Origin: Candidatus Spongiihabitans thiooxidans
GTDB lineage: Bacteria; Pseudomonadota; Gammaproteobacteria; Arenicellales; Poriferihabitantaceae
DNA length: 52,814 nucleotides
Direction of reading: 5' to 3'
NCBI GenBank assembly: GCA_001543005.1
Contig: LFLB01000019.1
Span: forward strand, 1 to 52,814
Within the stretch, counting starts at the first letter, position 1. Every line of letters begins with the position of its first letter. The notes under the pieces were generated by a model. It was not told where the DNA came from. It did no database searches and saw only the letters and a list, made by a program, of their open reading frames with translations. A program made the position numbers and the translations under genes. This document shows, piece by piece, positions 9,942 to 18,610 of the stretch.

Positions 9942-10020
9942 CTTTTTTCTCTCAAGTAAATGAATAATACAGTTTAATCCTACCCTAACCCAGGTTCATT
10001 GTCACAATTAAACTAAACAT

Positions 10021-10827
10021 TTATTGGTTAACCATCGATTTCAGCTTTTCCAAAACACTCCAGTCGGCAGGATTGTCTGAAACCACGACATGGTTAATAC
10101 CAACCTCTTCACATTGATGCGCAATTCTGCGACTAATGGTGATGACGCTGGTCTGTTTCAGCAATTCAACATTGGGCTCGCCCAGCAACTCAATTAAACT
10201 CTCTAATATTGAAACACTGGTTATGAGCACTGCATTAATATCGCCGCGCACCCATTGCTTTATAATCGGCTGTATCGATTGGGATGTAGTGCGTCTTCGA
10301 TAACACTCAACATACCTGACCTGAGCGCCAAGCTTTTCCAGTTCCATTTTCAATAACTCGCGACCGGATTGGCCTCGAAAAATGACGATTTGTTTATCCT
10401 TGACACTAAATCCGTTCATACATTCGAGCAAGCCCTCGCTATCGGCACGCTGGCTGGGCACAAAATCCACCTTGATTCCCAATGACTCGCATCGCGCCGC
10501 AGTCTCTGCGCCCACCGCAGCAACCTTCAAACTTTCAGGAATCGCCGCATCCCCTGCATACTGAGATAATGCGGCTTGATGTAATGCACGTTGACGCTCA
10601 ACCCATCCATTGACCGCCGACACGCTGACCAATACCATTAAATCCACTTCGGTCAATTGGCGGAGGCTTGCATCCAGCGACGCGAAATTATCGGGTTGTG
10701 TGATTTCAATCACGGGAAACAGGATCGCCGTACCGCCGTGGGATTCAATAAAATTTGAAATACGCTTGCCCAGCGGGCGTGGGCGTGGAATCAAAATTTT
10801 CAGCCCTTGCAATGAATCCCGGTGCAT
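10021..10827 (-). CDS. hemD: Uroporphyrinogen-III synthase
   Basis: HemD closes and isomerises hydroxymethylbilane to uroporphyrinogen III, the branch point to haem, sirohaem and cobalamin. The 268 residues form two similar alpha/beta lobes. Sequence conservation in this family is low, so the call rests on the N-terminal ILIPRPRPLG segment, the VSVSAVNG motif, the RGQSGRELL segment and the C-terminal ITSVSILESL and ISRRIAHQ motifs, plus position. It starts 2 bp after the hemC stop codon, so translation is probably coupled. Confidence 0.95.
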   Translation of the reverse strand: MHRDSLQGLKILIPRPRPLGKRISNFIESHGGTAILFPVIEITQPDNFASLDASLRQLTEVDLMVLVSVSAVNGWVERQRALHQAALSQYAGDAAIPESLKVAAVGAETAARCESLGIKVDFVPSQRADSEGLLECMNGFSVKDKQIVIFRGQSGRELLKMELEKLGAQVRYVECYRRRTTSQSIQPIIKQWVRGDINAVLITSVSILESLIELLGEPNVELLKQTSVITISRRIAHQCEEVGINHVVVSDNPADWSVLEKLKSMVNQ

Positions 10828-10829
10828 GA

Positions 10830-11792
10830 TTAATTGTCACGCACGGATGCAAGAATATCGGCGGCACCCTGGCTTATCAAATGGTCGGCTACGGTAAAAC
10901 CCAAGGCCACAGGATCAGACGTTGTGTTGGTCAGTGGGGCGGTTATTTCACTACGCAGAATCCGCGAGCCATCAACCTCTCCTACTAATGCTCGGAGCCT
11001 TAGTTCTTTGTCGGTTAATTCTTCATACGATTCTGGCTGTTTTAGTTCGGCAAATACTGCGATGGGAATATGGCAACCGCCACCGAGGCGTTGGTTGACG
11101 GCCCGCTCGGCATTAATTTGAACGGACGCATCGCTGTCATTCAACGGCGCAATCAATTGATTAATTTTTTGATCATCCATTCTACATTCAATACCCACAA
11201 TCCCCTGGCCTGCCGCGGGCAAACAAATTGATGGATCAATCGCCTCTGTTATTCGATGATCAAACGCCAGGCGCTTCAGCCCAGACACTGCAAGAATTAT
11301 GGCGGCATACTGATCGTCGTCGAGTTTCGCCAATCGGGTGTTTACGTTGCCTCTTAAATTTTTAATCATCAAATGCGGGTAATGCGCGAGCACCTGACAT
11401 TGTCTTCGCAGGCTACACGTTCCCACCAAAGATCCTTCGGGCATCTTTGACAGTGATTCAAATTTATTCGACACAAAGGCGTCGCGTGGATCTTCTCGTG
11501 GGCAGACCACAGGGATATGCAACCCATCGGGAAGATTCGCCGTCACATCTTTCATCGAATGCACCGCCAGATCGATCGAGCCATCCAGCAAAGCCAATTC
11601 CAACTCTTTTACAAACAGACCTTTCCCACCTGCTTGAAACAAAGGCATATCCAGTATTTTGTCCCCTTCGGATATAATCTCTACCAGTTCAACCTTAATA
11701 TCCCGATGCGCAGTCAGCAATGCGTCGCGCACATAGTTTGCCTGCCATAGTGCCAACTGGCTTTTTCGTGTTCCAATTCGCAACATTTTCAT
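10830..11792 (-). CDS. hemC: Porphobilinogen deaminase (hydroxymethylbilane synthase)
   Basis: HemC joins four porphobilinogens into hydroxymethylbilane using a covalently bound dipyrromethane cofactor. I start the gene at the ATG at 11792 (or 11786), because the family begins LRIGTRKSQLALWQ almost at the N-terminus; a longer frame to 11840 adds 16 unlikely residues. Recognisable parts are the HSMKD substrate-binding motif, GTCSLRRQ, NVNTRL, and the cofactor cysteine in the GGGCHIP loop. The length of about 320 is slightly above the usual 310. It is the first hem gene of the run and follows the SPOR gene. Confidence 0.97.
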   Translation of the reverse strand: MKMLRIGTRKSQLALWQANYVRDALLTAHRDIKVELVEIISEGDKILDMPLFQAGGKGLFVKELELALLDGSIDLAVHSMKDVTANLPDGLHIPVVCPREDPRDAFVSNKFESLSKMPEGSLVGTCSLRRQCQVLAHYPHLMIKNLRGNVNTRLAKLDDDQYAAIILAVSGLKRLAFDHRITEAIDPSICLPAAGQGIVGIECRMDDQKINQLIAPLNDSDASVQINAERAVNQRLGGGCHIPIAVFAELKQPESYEELTDKELRLRALVGEVDGSRILRSEITAPLTNTTSDPVALGFTVADHLISQGAADILASVRDN

Positions 11793-11852
11793 GGCCAATG
11801 TATGTTGGTTGAGATTTCTTCGCTGCCACAAGATCGGCAAACGCAGAACACA

Positions 11853-12500
11853 TTATCTGTCCTTTGAGATTTTCAAACGCAAGGCTGTTATTCCCTGGCG
11901 CGCAAGTTTCTGATCGGCTGCCACCATTTGGTGGTAGCTGATATACGGTCCCAACCTGACGCGATAAAAATCCCCCCTATTCTGAATGCTGATTTTTTGA
12001 ATGGTAGAGGCCATCCCCTGGAATGCCAATTCGGCCTTGAGACGGTCAGCCTCCGCCTGGTTTTTATAGGAGCCCGCCTGCAACATATAGGCATTGGCAT
12101 TGGCGGCATCGTCGACATCAGTTGCGTTGGCAGTCGTCTTCCGGGTAGTATTTGTTTGAGATATTGAGAGTGACGAATCCGATTCAACCGAGGGAACCAC
12201 AACTTCAATTTCCGGCAACACCTTATAAAAATCAAACCGGGTTTGCTGTTGTGCCGGCGTTTCCTGCTCACTTCCAACCTGCTCGGTCATGCTCTCCGGG
12301 TCCTGCTGTCTGGACTGGTCGATCACCTGGCGAATTCTCGTTCCAACGCCCCCGTCCTCGGCTTGCATTCCCTGCCATAGTATTGTCGCAATCGATCCAA
12401 TCACCATACCGACCAACAACAGTCCCAAGCCCTGAAAGGATTGCCTGTGGTTAGCCCCTGACTTTGATGGTGATCTTCGCTTTGCCTGAGCCATGGTCAA
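11853..12500 (-). CDS. SPOR-domain membrane protein (FtsN/DedD-like)
   Basis: The 215 residues form a basic cytoplasmic N-terminus (1-25), one transmembrane helix (about 26-43), a Gln/Glu/Thr-rich linker and a C-terminal SPOR domain from about 138. The SPOR domain has the characteristic YMLQAGSYKNQAEADRL start and VRLGPY repeat. SPOR domains bind denuded glycan strands at the division site. The position directly downstream of argS matches the FtsN-like gene of many gammaproteobacteria. Short length and poor conservation outside SPOR prevent a firm FtsN assignment. Confidence 0.85.
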   Translation of the reverse strand: MTMAQAKRRSPSKSGANHRQSFQGLGLLLVGMVIGSIATILWQGMQAEDGGVGTRIRQVIDQSRQQDPESMTEQVGSEQETPAQQQTRFDFYKVLPEIEVVVPSVESDSSLSISQTNTTRKTTANATDVDDAANANAYMLQAGSYKNQAEADRLKAELAFQGMASTIQKISIQNRGDFYRVRLGPYISYHQMVAADQKLARQGITALRLKISKDR

Positions 12501-12524
12501 ATCTTGTGCTGTGCTGATGTCATT

Positions 12525-12565
12525 AATATAATGTGAAATATAATAAATATAATGTGAAATATAAT
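12525..12565. repeat. Two-copy AT-rich direct repeat between argS and the SPOR gene
   Basis: A 20-bp unit beginning AATATAATGTG occurs at 12525-12544 and again at 12546-12565, a 21-bp period. Both copies contain TATAAT- or TATATT-like hexamers, so the duplication could create extra -10 elements for the SPOR gene or be neutral. Confidence 0.8.
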
Positions 12566-12584
12566 ACCGTGACCTTCTATGACC

Positions 12585-14324
12585 CTACATTTTTTCAAGT
12601 GCTTTGACACCCAACATGCCCAAACCATTGGCAATCACAATGCGGGTTGCGTCAATCAACCCCAACCGGGCAAGACGAACATCATCCTCGCTGGACAGAA
12701 ACGGATGTGCATTGTAATAGGTATGGAATACATTGGCTAACTCCCGCAAATAGTATGCCACTTGATGGGGTTCAAAACCACTGGCCGCTGATTCCACCAC
12801 TTCGGGAAAACGCGATAGCGTCTTTAGCAAATCGAATTCCTGAGACGCCTTGAGCAAGGCATAATTCGGTGTGGCGTCTTTTAATGTCGGCATGCCTTTT
12901 TCTTCGAGCTGGCGAAATACGCTGCAAATTCGGGCGTGGGCATACTGAATATAATACACCGGATTGTCCGATGACTGAGATTTCGCTAAATCCAGATCGA
13001 AATCCATGTGCTGATCGGGCTTTCTCAACACATAGAAAAAACGTGCGGCATCATTACCAACTTCATCGCGCAAATCTCGCAAAGTGACAAACTCGCCGCT
13101 GCGCGTTGACATCGATATTTTTTCGCCACCTCGATACAAAATCGCAAATTGAACGATTAAAAACTTGAGTCTTTCAGGAGAATTCCCCAGCGCTTCGAAT
13201 GAAGCCTGAAGGCGCTTTATATAACCATGATGATCGGCGCCGAAAATGTTAATAATCTTATCGAAGCCCCGTTCCGCCTTGTTGTAGTGATAGGCCGTGT
13301 CCGATGCAAAATAGGTATGAGCACCGTTGGCTCGCAGTACTACTCGGTCCTTATCATCACCAAAATCTGTGGCCCTAAACCACTTGGCGCCGTCCTTTTC
13401 GTAAATATGACCATTCTCTTCCAGCGTCTTTATAGATTTATCGATATCACCTTTGTCCAATAAACTGCGCTCGGAAAACCAGGCCTGAAACACCACGCCA
13501 AACTCCGCCAAATCCTGTCGAATATCATTGACCATAGCATCGCAACCGACATCGAACAACGCCCTGAAATCTTTATCACCCAGATGCGACCGGCAACGAC
13601 TGATTAGCCGATCAATGGACTCCTCTTTGGCGTCGGGCAGTGCCTTAAACAGCTCGGACGTGTCTATACAGTAGGACTTGCCTGCTTTGTCTTTCAATTT
13701 CGCGGCCAGGTCACGGACGTAACTGCCTTGATACGCATTCTCCGGAAACTGAATTTCTTTGCCACACAATTCCAGATATCGCAGCCACACACTAACCGCC
13801 AGAATTTCCATCTGTCGGCCGGCATCATTAATATAGTATTCGCTATGGGTGTCATAACCCGCCGCGCGCAACACTCGGGCCAAGGCATCGCCGTAAGCCG
13901 CGCCCCGGCCATGGCCGACGTGTAACGGGCCGGTGGGATTTGTTGACACAAATTCCACCATGATGCGCTGGCCGTGGCCGACGTCACTGTTGCCGAAATT
14001 TATACCTTGCTCACGAATTTCAGCGATAAGCGACAAGTACGCACATTTTCTGAGGTAAAAGTTGATAAACCCAGGACCGGCGATAGCGGCTTTCTCAATG
14101 ACCTCGGATTGGGGTAGTTCAGCCAGAATTTTCTGCGCCAGCTCTCTCGGGTCAGTGTTAACCTGTTTGGCCAATTTCATCGCCAGATTGCTGGAAAAGT
14201 CGCCATGACCGGGATCTTTTGTGCGCTCAACGCTGATAGACTGTGCCGCGGATTCATCCAGCCGGCCTTGCTTTTGCAACGTTGCCACCGCCTGAGCGAG
14301 AAGGTGAATGACGATATCTTTCAT
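12585..14324 (-). CDS. argS: Arginyl-tRNA synthetase
   Basis: ArgS charges tRNA-Arg with arginine. Starting at the ATG at 14324 gives 579 residues, the usual size, beginning MKDIVIHLL. A longer frame to 14465 adds 47 residues with no family match. The N-terminal Add1 domain covers about 1-100. The class I HIGH motif appears as HVGHGRG after STNPTGPL, the KMSKS-equivalent as ISMSTRSG, and the C-terminal DALR anticodon-binding domain from about 455, including YYIQYAHARI. It heads the minus-strand run argS-SPOR-hemCDXY. Confidence 0.97.
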   Translation of the reverse strand: MKDIVIHLLAQAVATLQKQGRLDESAAQSISVERTKDPGHGDFSSNLAMKLAKQVNTDPRELAQKILAELPQSEVIEKAAIAGPGFINFYLRKCAYLSLIAEIREQGINFGNSDVGHGQRIMVEFVSTNPTGPLHVGHGRGAAYGDALARVLRAAGYDTHSEYYINDAGRQMEILAVSVWLRYLELCGKEIQFPENAYQGSYVRDLAAKLKDKAGKSYCIDTSELFKALPDAKEESIDRLISRCRSHLGDKDFRALFDVGCDAMVNDIRQDLAEFGVVFQAWFSERSLLDKGDIDKSIKTLEENGHIYEKDGAKWFRATDFGDDKDRVVLRANGAHTYFASDTAYHYNKAERGFDKIINIFGADHHGYIKRLQASFEALGNSPERLKFLIVQFAILYRGGEKISMSTRSGEFVTLRDLRDEVGNDAARFFYVLRKPDQHMDFDLDLAKSQSSDNPVYYIQYAHARICSVFRQLEEKGMPTLKDATPNYALLKASQEFDLLKTLSRFPEVVESAASGFEPHQVAYYLRELANVFHTYYNAHPFLSSEDDVRLARLGLIDATRIVIANGLGMLGVKALEKM

Positions 14325-14507
14325 GGTGTCCTGAACAAGGCAAGGCGTTGAAAATTGAGGCGCGATTGTACCCTTTGGTTGCACTAAAGTTGAAGCAAAA
14401 TAATAACCTTTCTTTTTTAGGACAGGGCAATCGGGCTCGCGCGACTTAGTGTAGTTTAGCGGCACTATAAAGCGGACTATCGATTTTCTCAGCTCTGGTT
14501 CCGCACC

Positions 14508-14660
14508 TCAGGAGCGTCCTGATGGAGAGTTCCTTTTCGATAAACCTGAGCGGCTACCCAATTTAAAGCGTTCGGCGGTGCCGTACTCTCTTATTCCCAC
14601 ACCGGCAACGAAGTCACCAAACACCGGCGCATGCTTAAACAAGTGTCCAGAGCAACCACA
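14508..14660 (-). pseudogene. 3' remnant of an FAD-dependent amine oxidase (DAO family)
   Basis: Reading the minus strand to the TGA at 14508-14510 gives about 50 codons that include GCSGHLFKHAPVFGDF. That is the C-terminal flavin-contacting motif of DAO-family oxidases such as sarcosine or D-amino-acid oxidases. Nothing upstream in frame extends it, and there is no start codon context, so it is a relic. It lies within the 454-bp gap between argS and the iron transporter. Confidence 0.6.
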
Positions 14661-14715
14661 GTGCCAAAGGTGGTGGACTTATACAATCATACTCTACAAC
14701 TCATGTTAATACTAT

Positions 14716-14730
14716 TGCGAATCATTCTCA
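14716..14730 (+). promoter_or_regulatory. Fur box upstream of the iron transporter
   Basis: The 15-mer TGCGAATCATTCTCA matches the 7-1-7 Fur consensus TGATAAT-n-ATTATCA at 11 of 14 defined positions. It ends 48 bp before the substrate-binding protein start, the right place to block its promoter when iron is plentiful. I could not confidently place the -35/-10 elements. Confidence 0.6.
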
Positions 14731-14778
14731 CTTGCATTACGATTCAGATATTACACATTCTGAACAGTCCATTCGTAT

Positions 14779-15792
14779 ATGAAAATATTGCTATTCGCCA
14801 CCCTGGGGACAATCGTTCTGATGGGGTTTTCCCAAAGCGATGCGGCTAACCAGGTGAACGTTTATTCAACCCGAAAACCCCAGCTTATCCAACCGATGTT
14901 TGATGAATTCACCGCAACCACCGGCATAGATGTCAATGTTGTATTCGCCGAAAAAGGCATGCTCGAGAAATTAAGAAGTGAAGGCGTTAATAGCTCGGCT
15001 GATCTGGTATTTACCGCCGACATTGGCCGCTTGTCAGATGTCAAGAATGCCGGTTTAACCCAGGCTGTTCAATCGATAGCATTAGACAGCAACATTCCGG
15101 CAAGTATGCGTGACAATGAAAATCACTGGTTTGGCCTGACCTCCAGAGCACGAATAATTGTTGTTTCCAGAGAACGAATTAACGACGGCGACGTGACCAC
15201 CTATGAAGATTTGGCAGACCCGAAATTTAAAGGTTTGATCTGTACTCGCTCGGGCAAACACGCCTATATGGTGGCGCTGACCGCTGCCATGATTACCCAT
15301 CACGGTATAGAGCGAGCGGAGCAATGGCTTGCCGGGGTGAAGTCTAATCTCGCCCGCAGACCTGAAGGGAATGATCGTGCGCAGGTAAAGGCGATTAAAG
15401 AAGGCGCGTGCGACATCGCAGTGATCAATCATTACTACATATATAAAATGCTTGCCGACCCGAAACAAAAACCTTGGGCAGATGCTGTTCGTGTCATCTT
15501 TCCCAATCAAAATGGTCGTGGCACCCACATGAACATAAGCGGCATGGCAATGACAAAACATGCGCCTAATCGAGATAACGCATTAAAACTCATGGAATTT
15601 CTGGCCAGCGAAAAAGCCCAGCAAATGTATACCCAATTGAACGGTGAATATGCAGTCAAGCAAGGTATTCCATTGACGGATTCTGTCAAAGCCTGGGGCG
15701 ATTTTAAACGTGACCCGGTCAATCTCGCTGAAGTTGCATCATATCGACGGGCCGCATCAAAGATGGCGGATCGTGTCGGTTACGATGATTGA
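14779..15792 (+). CDS. Periplasmic iron(III)-binding protein, FbpA/AfuA type
   Basis: This is the substrate-binding component of an Fe3+ ABC importer. The 337 residues start with a signal peptide (about 1-23, ending S-D-A-A). The mature protein begins VNVYSTRKPQLIQPMFDEF, typical of ferric-binding proteins. Later motifs include GLTSRARIIVVSRERI and the hinge strand VINHYYIYKML, whose paired tyrosines match the Fe-ligand pair of FbpA. It ends with the family's VGYDD tail. Its stop region sits directly at the permease start, and a Fur box lies upstream, consistent with iron-regulated expression. Confidence 0.92.
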   Translation: MKILLFATLGTIVLMGFSQSDAANQVNVYSTRKPQLIQPMFDEFTATTGIDVNVVFAEKGMLEKLRSEGVNSSADLVFTADIGRLSDVKNAGLTQAVQSIALDSNIPASMRDNENHWFGLTSRARIIVVSRERINDGDVTTYEDLADPKFKGLICTRSGKHAYMVALTAAMITHHGIERAEQWLAGVKSNLARRPEGNDRAQVKAIKEGACDIAVINHYYIYKMLADPKQKPWADAVRVIFPNQNGRGTHMNISGMAMTKHAPNRDNALKLMEFLASEKAQQMYTQLNGEYAVKQGIPLTDSVKAWGDFKRDPVNLAEVASYRRAASKMADRVGYDD

Positions 15793-15794
15793 CA

Positions 15795-17465
15795 ATGACC
15801 GATACAAATTCAAGCCTCGGCAGTAGCGCCGCCGCCTGGCGAATCGGCACAACCGGTATTGCACTTATCGCAATGCTACCGGTGCTTGCCATAGTTTGGC
15901 TGGCGTTGTTCCCTTCCGAAAACATCTGGCCTCATTTAGTCAGCACAGTGTTGCCCCGCTACCTTTCCAACACAGTCATTCTGATGGTGGGTGTGGGGAT
16001 ATCGGTTTTCCTCATTGGGGTATCAACCGCTTATTTAGTCAGTACCTATGTGTTTCCCGGTCAACAATATTTTGCGTGGCTTCTAATTCTCCCGCTTGCG
16101 GTTCCGGCCTACGTCATCGCCTATTTATATACCGACCTGCTGGAATTCGCCGGGCCAGTCCAGACCATGATACGCGGATTGTTTGGATGGGAGCTTGCCC
16201 GTGACTACTGGTTCCCCAATGTCCGCAGCATGGGCGGCGCAATAATATTGATGGGGTTGGTTTTATACCCTTATGTTTACCTGATGGCGCGCGCCTCATT
16301 TCTTGAACAATCCCCCCATCTGCTTGATGTCAGTCGCCTGATGGGGAGATCTCAATTCAATACCTTTCTTTTTGTTTCGTTGCCGATTGCAAGACCAGGT
16401 ATTGCCATTGGCATCGCCTTGGCATTGATGGAAACGCTTAACGATTTCGGTACCGTGGACTATTTTGCAATACATACTTTAACTGCCGGGATTTTTGACG
16501 TTTGGCTTAATATGAACAATCTGGGCGGTGCTGCACAGATCGCGATTGTGATGCTGACTTTCGTGCTGCTGCTAATCGGTCTGGAATATATCGGGCGAAA
16601 ACGAATCGGTTTTTACCAAAGCGTGGGCAGATTCACCCGCATAGAAAAAATTCAGCTAACCGGGTTGGCCAAATGGGCCGCCTTCATGGTTTGTTTTGTT
16701 CCGGTTCTGGCCGGATTTTTTATCCCGGTCGGCATGCTTATAAATTATGGGATTACCTACTTTGAACAATCCTGGACCGAACAGTTTCGGGAATACGCAC
16801 TAAACAGCCTTTCAGTCTCAATCATTGCGGCAATATGCTGTATCGTGATAGCCGTATTCGTGAGTTATGCCAAGCGAATTGAAGGCAATGCCTGGTTGGG
16901 AAGCGCATCAAAACTTGCGTCAATGGGTTATGCCGTTCCCGGTGCGGTGCTTGCAGTGGGTGTTATCATTCCCCTGGCCGTATTTGACAATGCAGTGGAT
17001 GGATTTTTTCGAGCGCAATTTGGAGTCTCCACCGGATTGATACTGAGCGGCACAACCTTCGCATTGATATTAACTTATGTGATTAGATTCCTGGCAATAT
17101 CAATCGGCAGCATCGAATCAAGTTTTTCCAAAATTTCAACCTCCATCGATATGGCCGCCCGCACACTGGGGCATCCCCCGTTCAGAACTTTGCGGCGCTA
17201 TCATTTACCGTTGATTAAAAGCGGTATCTTCACCGCAGCCTTGATCGTATTTGTCGATTGCATGAAAGAGTTGCCCGCAACTCTGTTGCTGCGCCCATTC
17301 AATTTTGAAACCCTGGCCACCCATGTTTACTTATTTGCAGCGGATGAAATGATCGAGCAAAGCGCCCTCGGCGCATTATTCATTGTCCTTTGCGGGCTTA
17401 TTCCAGTGATTGTTTTAAGCAAAACAATTTCATCTTCTCAAGTTTTAGTGCGCCAACCCAATTAA
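15795..17465 (+). CDS. Iron(III) ABC transporter permease, FbpB type
   Basis: This is a fused permease with two binding-protein-dependent transport domains and about twelve transmembrane helices in 556 residues. I choose the ATG at 15795; a TTG at 15789 would overlap the upstream stop. Each half carries an EAA-type loop: the first in the segment around LDVSRLMGRS, the second in DMAARTLGHPPFRTLRRYHLPL. It follows the binding-protein gene by 2 bp. A 14-bp piece covering its stop codon is tandemly duplicated at 17451-17479, so the gap to the ATPase gene begins with a second copy of the gene's end. Confidence 0.93.
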   Translation: MTDTNSSLGSSAAAWRIGTTGIALIAMLPVLAIVWLALFPSENIWPHLVSTVLPRYLSNTVILMVGVGISVFLIGVSTAYLVSTYVFPGQQYFAWLLILPLAVPAYVIAYLYTDLLEFAGPVQTMIRGLFGWELARDYWFPNVRSMGGAIILMGLVLYPYVYLMARASFLEQSPHLLDVSRLMGRSQFNTFLFVSLPIARPGIAIGIALALMETLNDFGTVDYFAIHTLTAGIFDVWLNMNNLGGAAQIAIVMLTFVLLLIGLEYIGRKRIGFYQSVGRFTRIEKIQLTGLAKWAAFMVCFVPVLAGFFIPVGMLINYGITYFEQSWTEQFREYALNSLSVSIIAAICCIVIAVFVSYAKRIEGNAWLGSASKLASMGYAVPGAVLAVGVIIPLAVFDNAVDGFFRAQFGVSTGLILSGTTFALILTYVIRFLAISIGSIESSFSKISTSIDMAARTLGHPPFRTLRRYHLPLIKSGIFTAALIVFVDCMKELPATLLLRPFNFETLATHVYLFAADEMIEQSALGALFIVLCGLIPVIVLSKTISSSQVLVRQPN

Positions 17466-17479
17466 CGCCAACCCAATTA
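17451..17479. repeat. 14-bp tandem duplication over the permease stop codon
   Basis: CGCCAACCCAATTA occurs at 17451-17464 and 17466-17479 (15-bp period). The permease stop codon is at 17463-17465, so the second copy is entirely 3' of the gene. Confidence 0.9.
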
Positions 17480-17500
17480 GCCCGGCCCCTATCCCATCCA

Positions 17501-18547
17501 ATGCCTCCGATACTTAAAGTAGAGAATATCCGTTGTCGCTATGAAAATCAGAGCGCAGTGGATTCCACCTCATTCGAACTTGAACAAGGCACCCTGGCCT
17601 GTTTATTGGGCCCGAGTGGCTGTGGCAAAACCACTGTATTGCGCGCTATTGCAGGATTTCAAAAACTCATCCGCGGTTCTATCACCCTGAACAACACCTG
17701 CATTTCCAGCCCCGAAGGCAATATTCCGCCTGAGCAACGCAATCTCAGCATGGTGTTTCAGGACGGCGCTCTGTTTCCTCACCTTACCGTGGAAAAAAAT
17801 ATTGCCGCCGGATTGCACGGTAATGATAAAAAAAAGAACCAAACCATTGTCGGAGAAATGTTGAGCCACGTCCGCTTATCAGGATTCAATAAACGCTATC
17901 CTCATGAACTATCCGGCGGGCAACAACAACGGGTTGCATTGGCTCGTGCGTTGGCGCCTAAACCAAGATTGCTGTTGATGGATGAACCCTTTTCCAGTCT
18001 TGATTTAGCGCTACGAGAAAGCCTGGGGCAGGAGGTTCGTGATTTATTAAAAAATATCGGCGCCACTTGCATTTTGGTGACCCATGATCAACAAGATGCG
18101 TTTACATTCAGCGATCAGGCCGGGGTGATGCGAGACGGAAAAATTGAGCAGTGGGATACGCCTTATAACCTGTATCATAAACCGGCCACTCGATTTGTCG
18201 CAGATTTTGTCGGCGACGGCGTGTTCCTGGATGCCGCTATTCTGGATCAAAACAAAATCTGGTCTGAACTGGCGGTGCTTACAGGTGATCTTCCAGACGA
18301 TGCCCGCCGTGGACAACGTGTCCAATTGCTGGTTCGACCCGACGATATCATCCATGACGATGAAAGCAAAATGACCGCTAGGATCAAGAAAAAAACATTT
18401 CGTGGTGAAAGTTATCTGTACACCTTGGTACTGCCCAGCGGCAGCGAAATTCTTTCGTTGGTGCCATCCCACCACAACCACGCCATCGGCGAAGACCTCG
18501 GCATCAAACTGGAAATCGATCACCTGGTTTATTTTCATGATGACTGA
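17501..18547 (+). CDS. Iron(III) ABC transporter ATPase, FbpC type
   Basis: This is the ATP-binding subunit that powers the iron importer. Starting at the ATG at 17501 gives 348 residues; an upstream in-frame extension overlaps the permease and is rejected. Walker A is GPSGCGKTT, the signature is LSGGQQQRVALARAL, Walker B is LLLMDEPFSSLD, and the switch His lies in LVTHDQQDA. The C-terminal ~100 residues form the TOBE-like domain of FbpC/PotA relatives. About 85 bp of the gene's 3' end (from 18441) recurs in damaged form at 24216, on the far side of the accessory island. Confidence 0.93.
   Translation: MPPILKVENIRCRYENQSAVDSTSFELEQGTLACLLGPSGCGKTTVLRAIAGFQKLIRGSITLNNTCISSPEGNIPPEQRNLSMVFQDGALFPHLTVEKNIAAGLHGNDKKKNQTIVGEMLSHVRLSGFNKRYPHELSGGQQQRVALARALAPKPRLLLMDEPFSSLDLALRESLGQEVRDLLKNIGATCILVTHDQQDAFTFSDQAGVMRDGKIEQWDTPYNLYHKPATRFVADFVGDGVFLDAAILDQNKIWSELAVLTGDLPDDARRGQRVQLLVRPDDIIHDDESKMTARIKKKTFRGESYLYTLVLPSGSEILSLVPSHHNHAIGEDLGIKLEIDHLVYFHDD
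18441..18530 (+). repeat. Direct repeat, left copy (3' end of the FbpC gene)
   Basis: This segment begins GCAGCGAAATTCTTTCGTTG and recurs at 24216-24300 with a net 3-bp deletion and a few substitutions. It brackets the LysR/biosynthetic island. The left copy is in frame within the intact ATPase gene, so this side is the original. Confidence 0.85.
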
Positions 18548-18610
18548 TTACAAGCACGGTATTTACATGATGGCTGACTAGCCAAGATAATCGTCACCTA
18601 ATACAGAGTC

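Noticed and set aside
14325..14465. N-terminal extension of ArgS
   Set aside because: No family match, and the standard ArgS start is the ATG at 14324.
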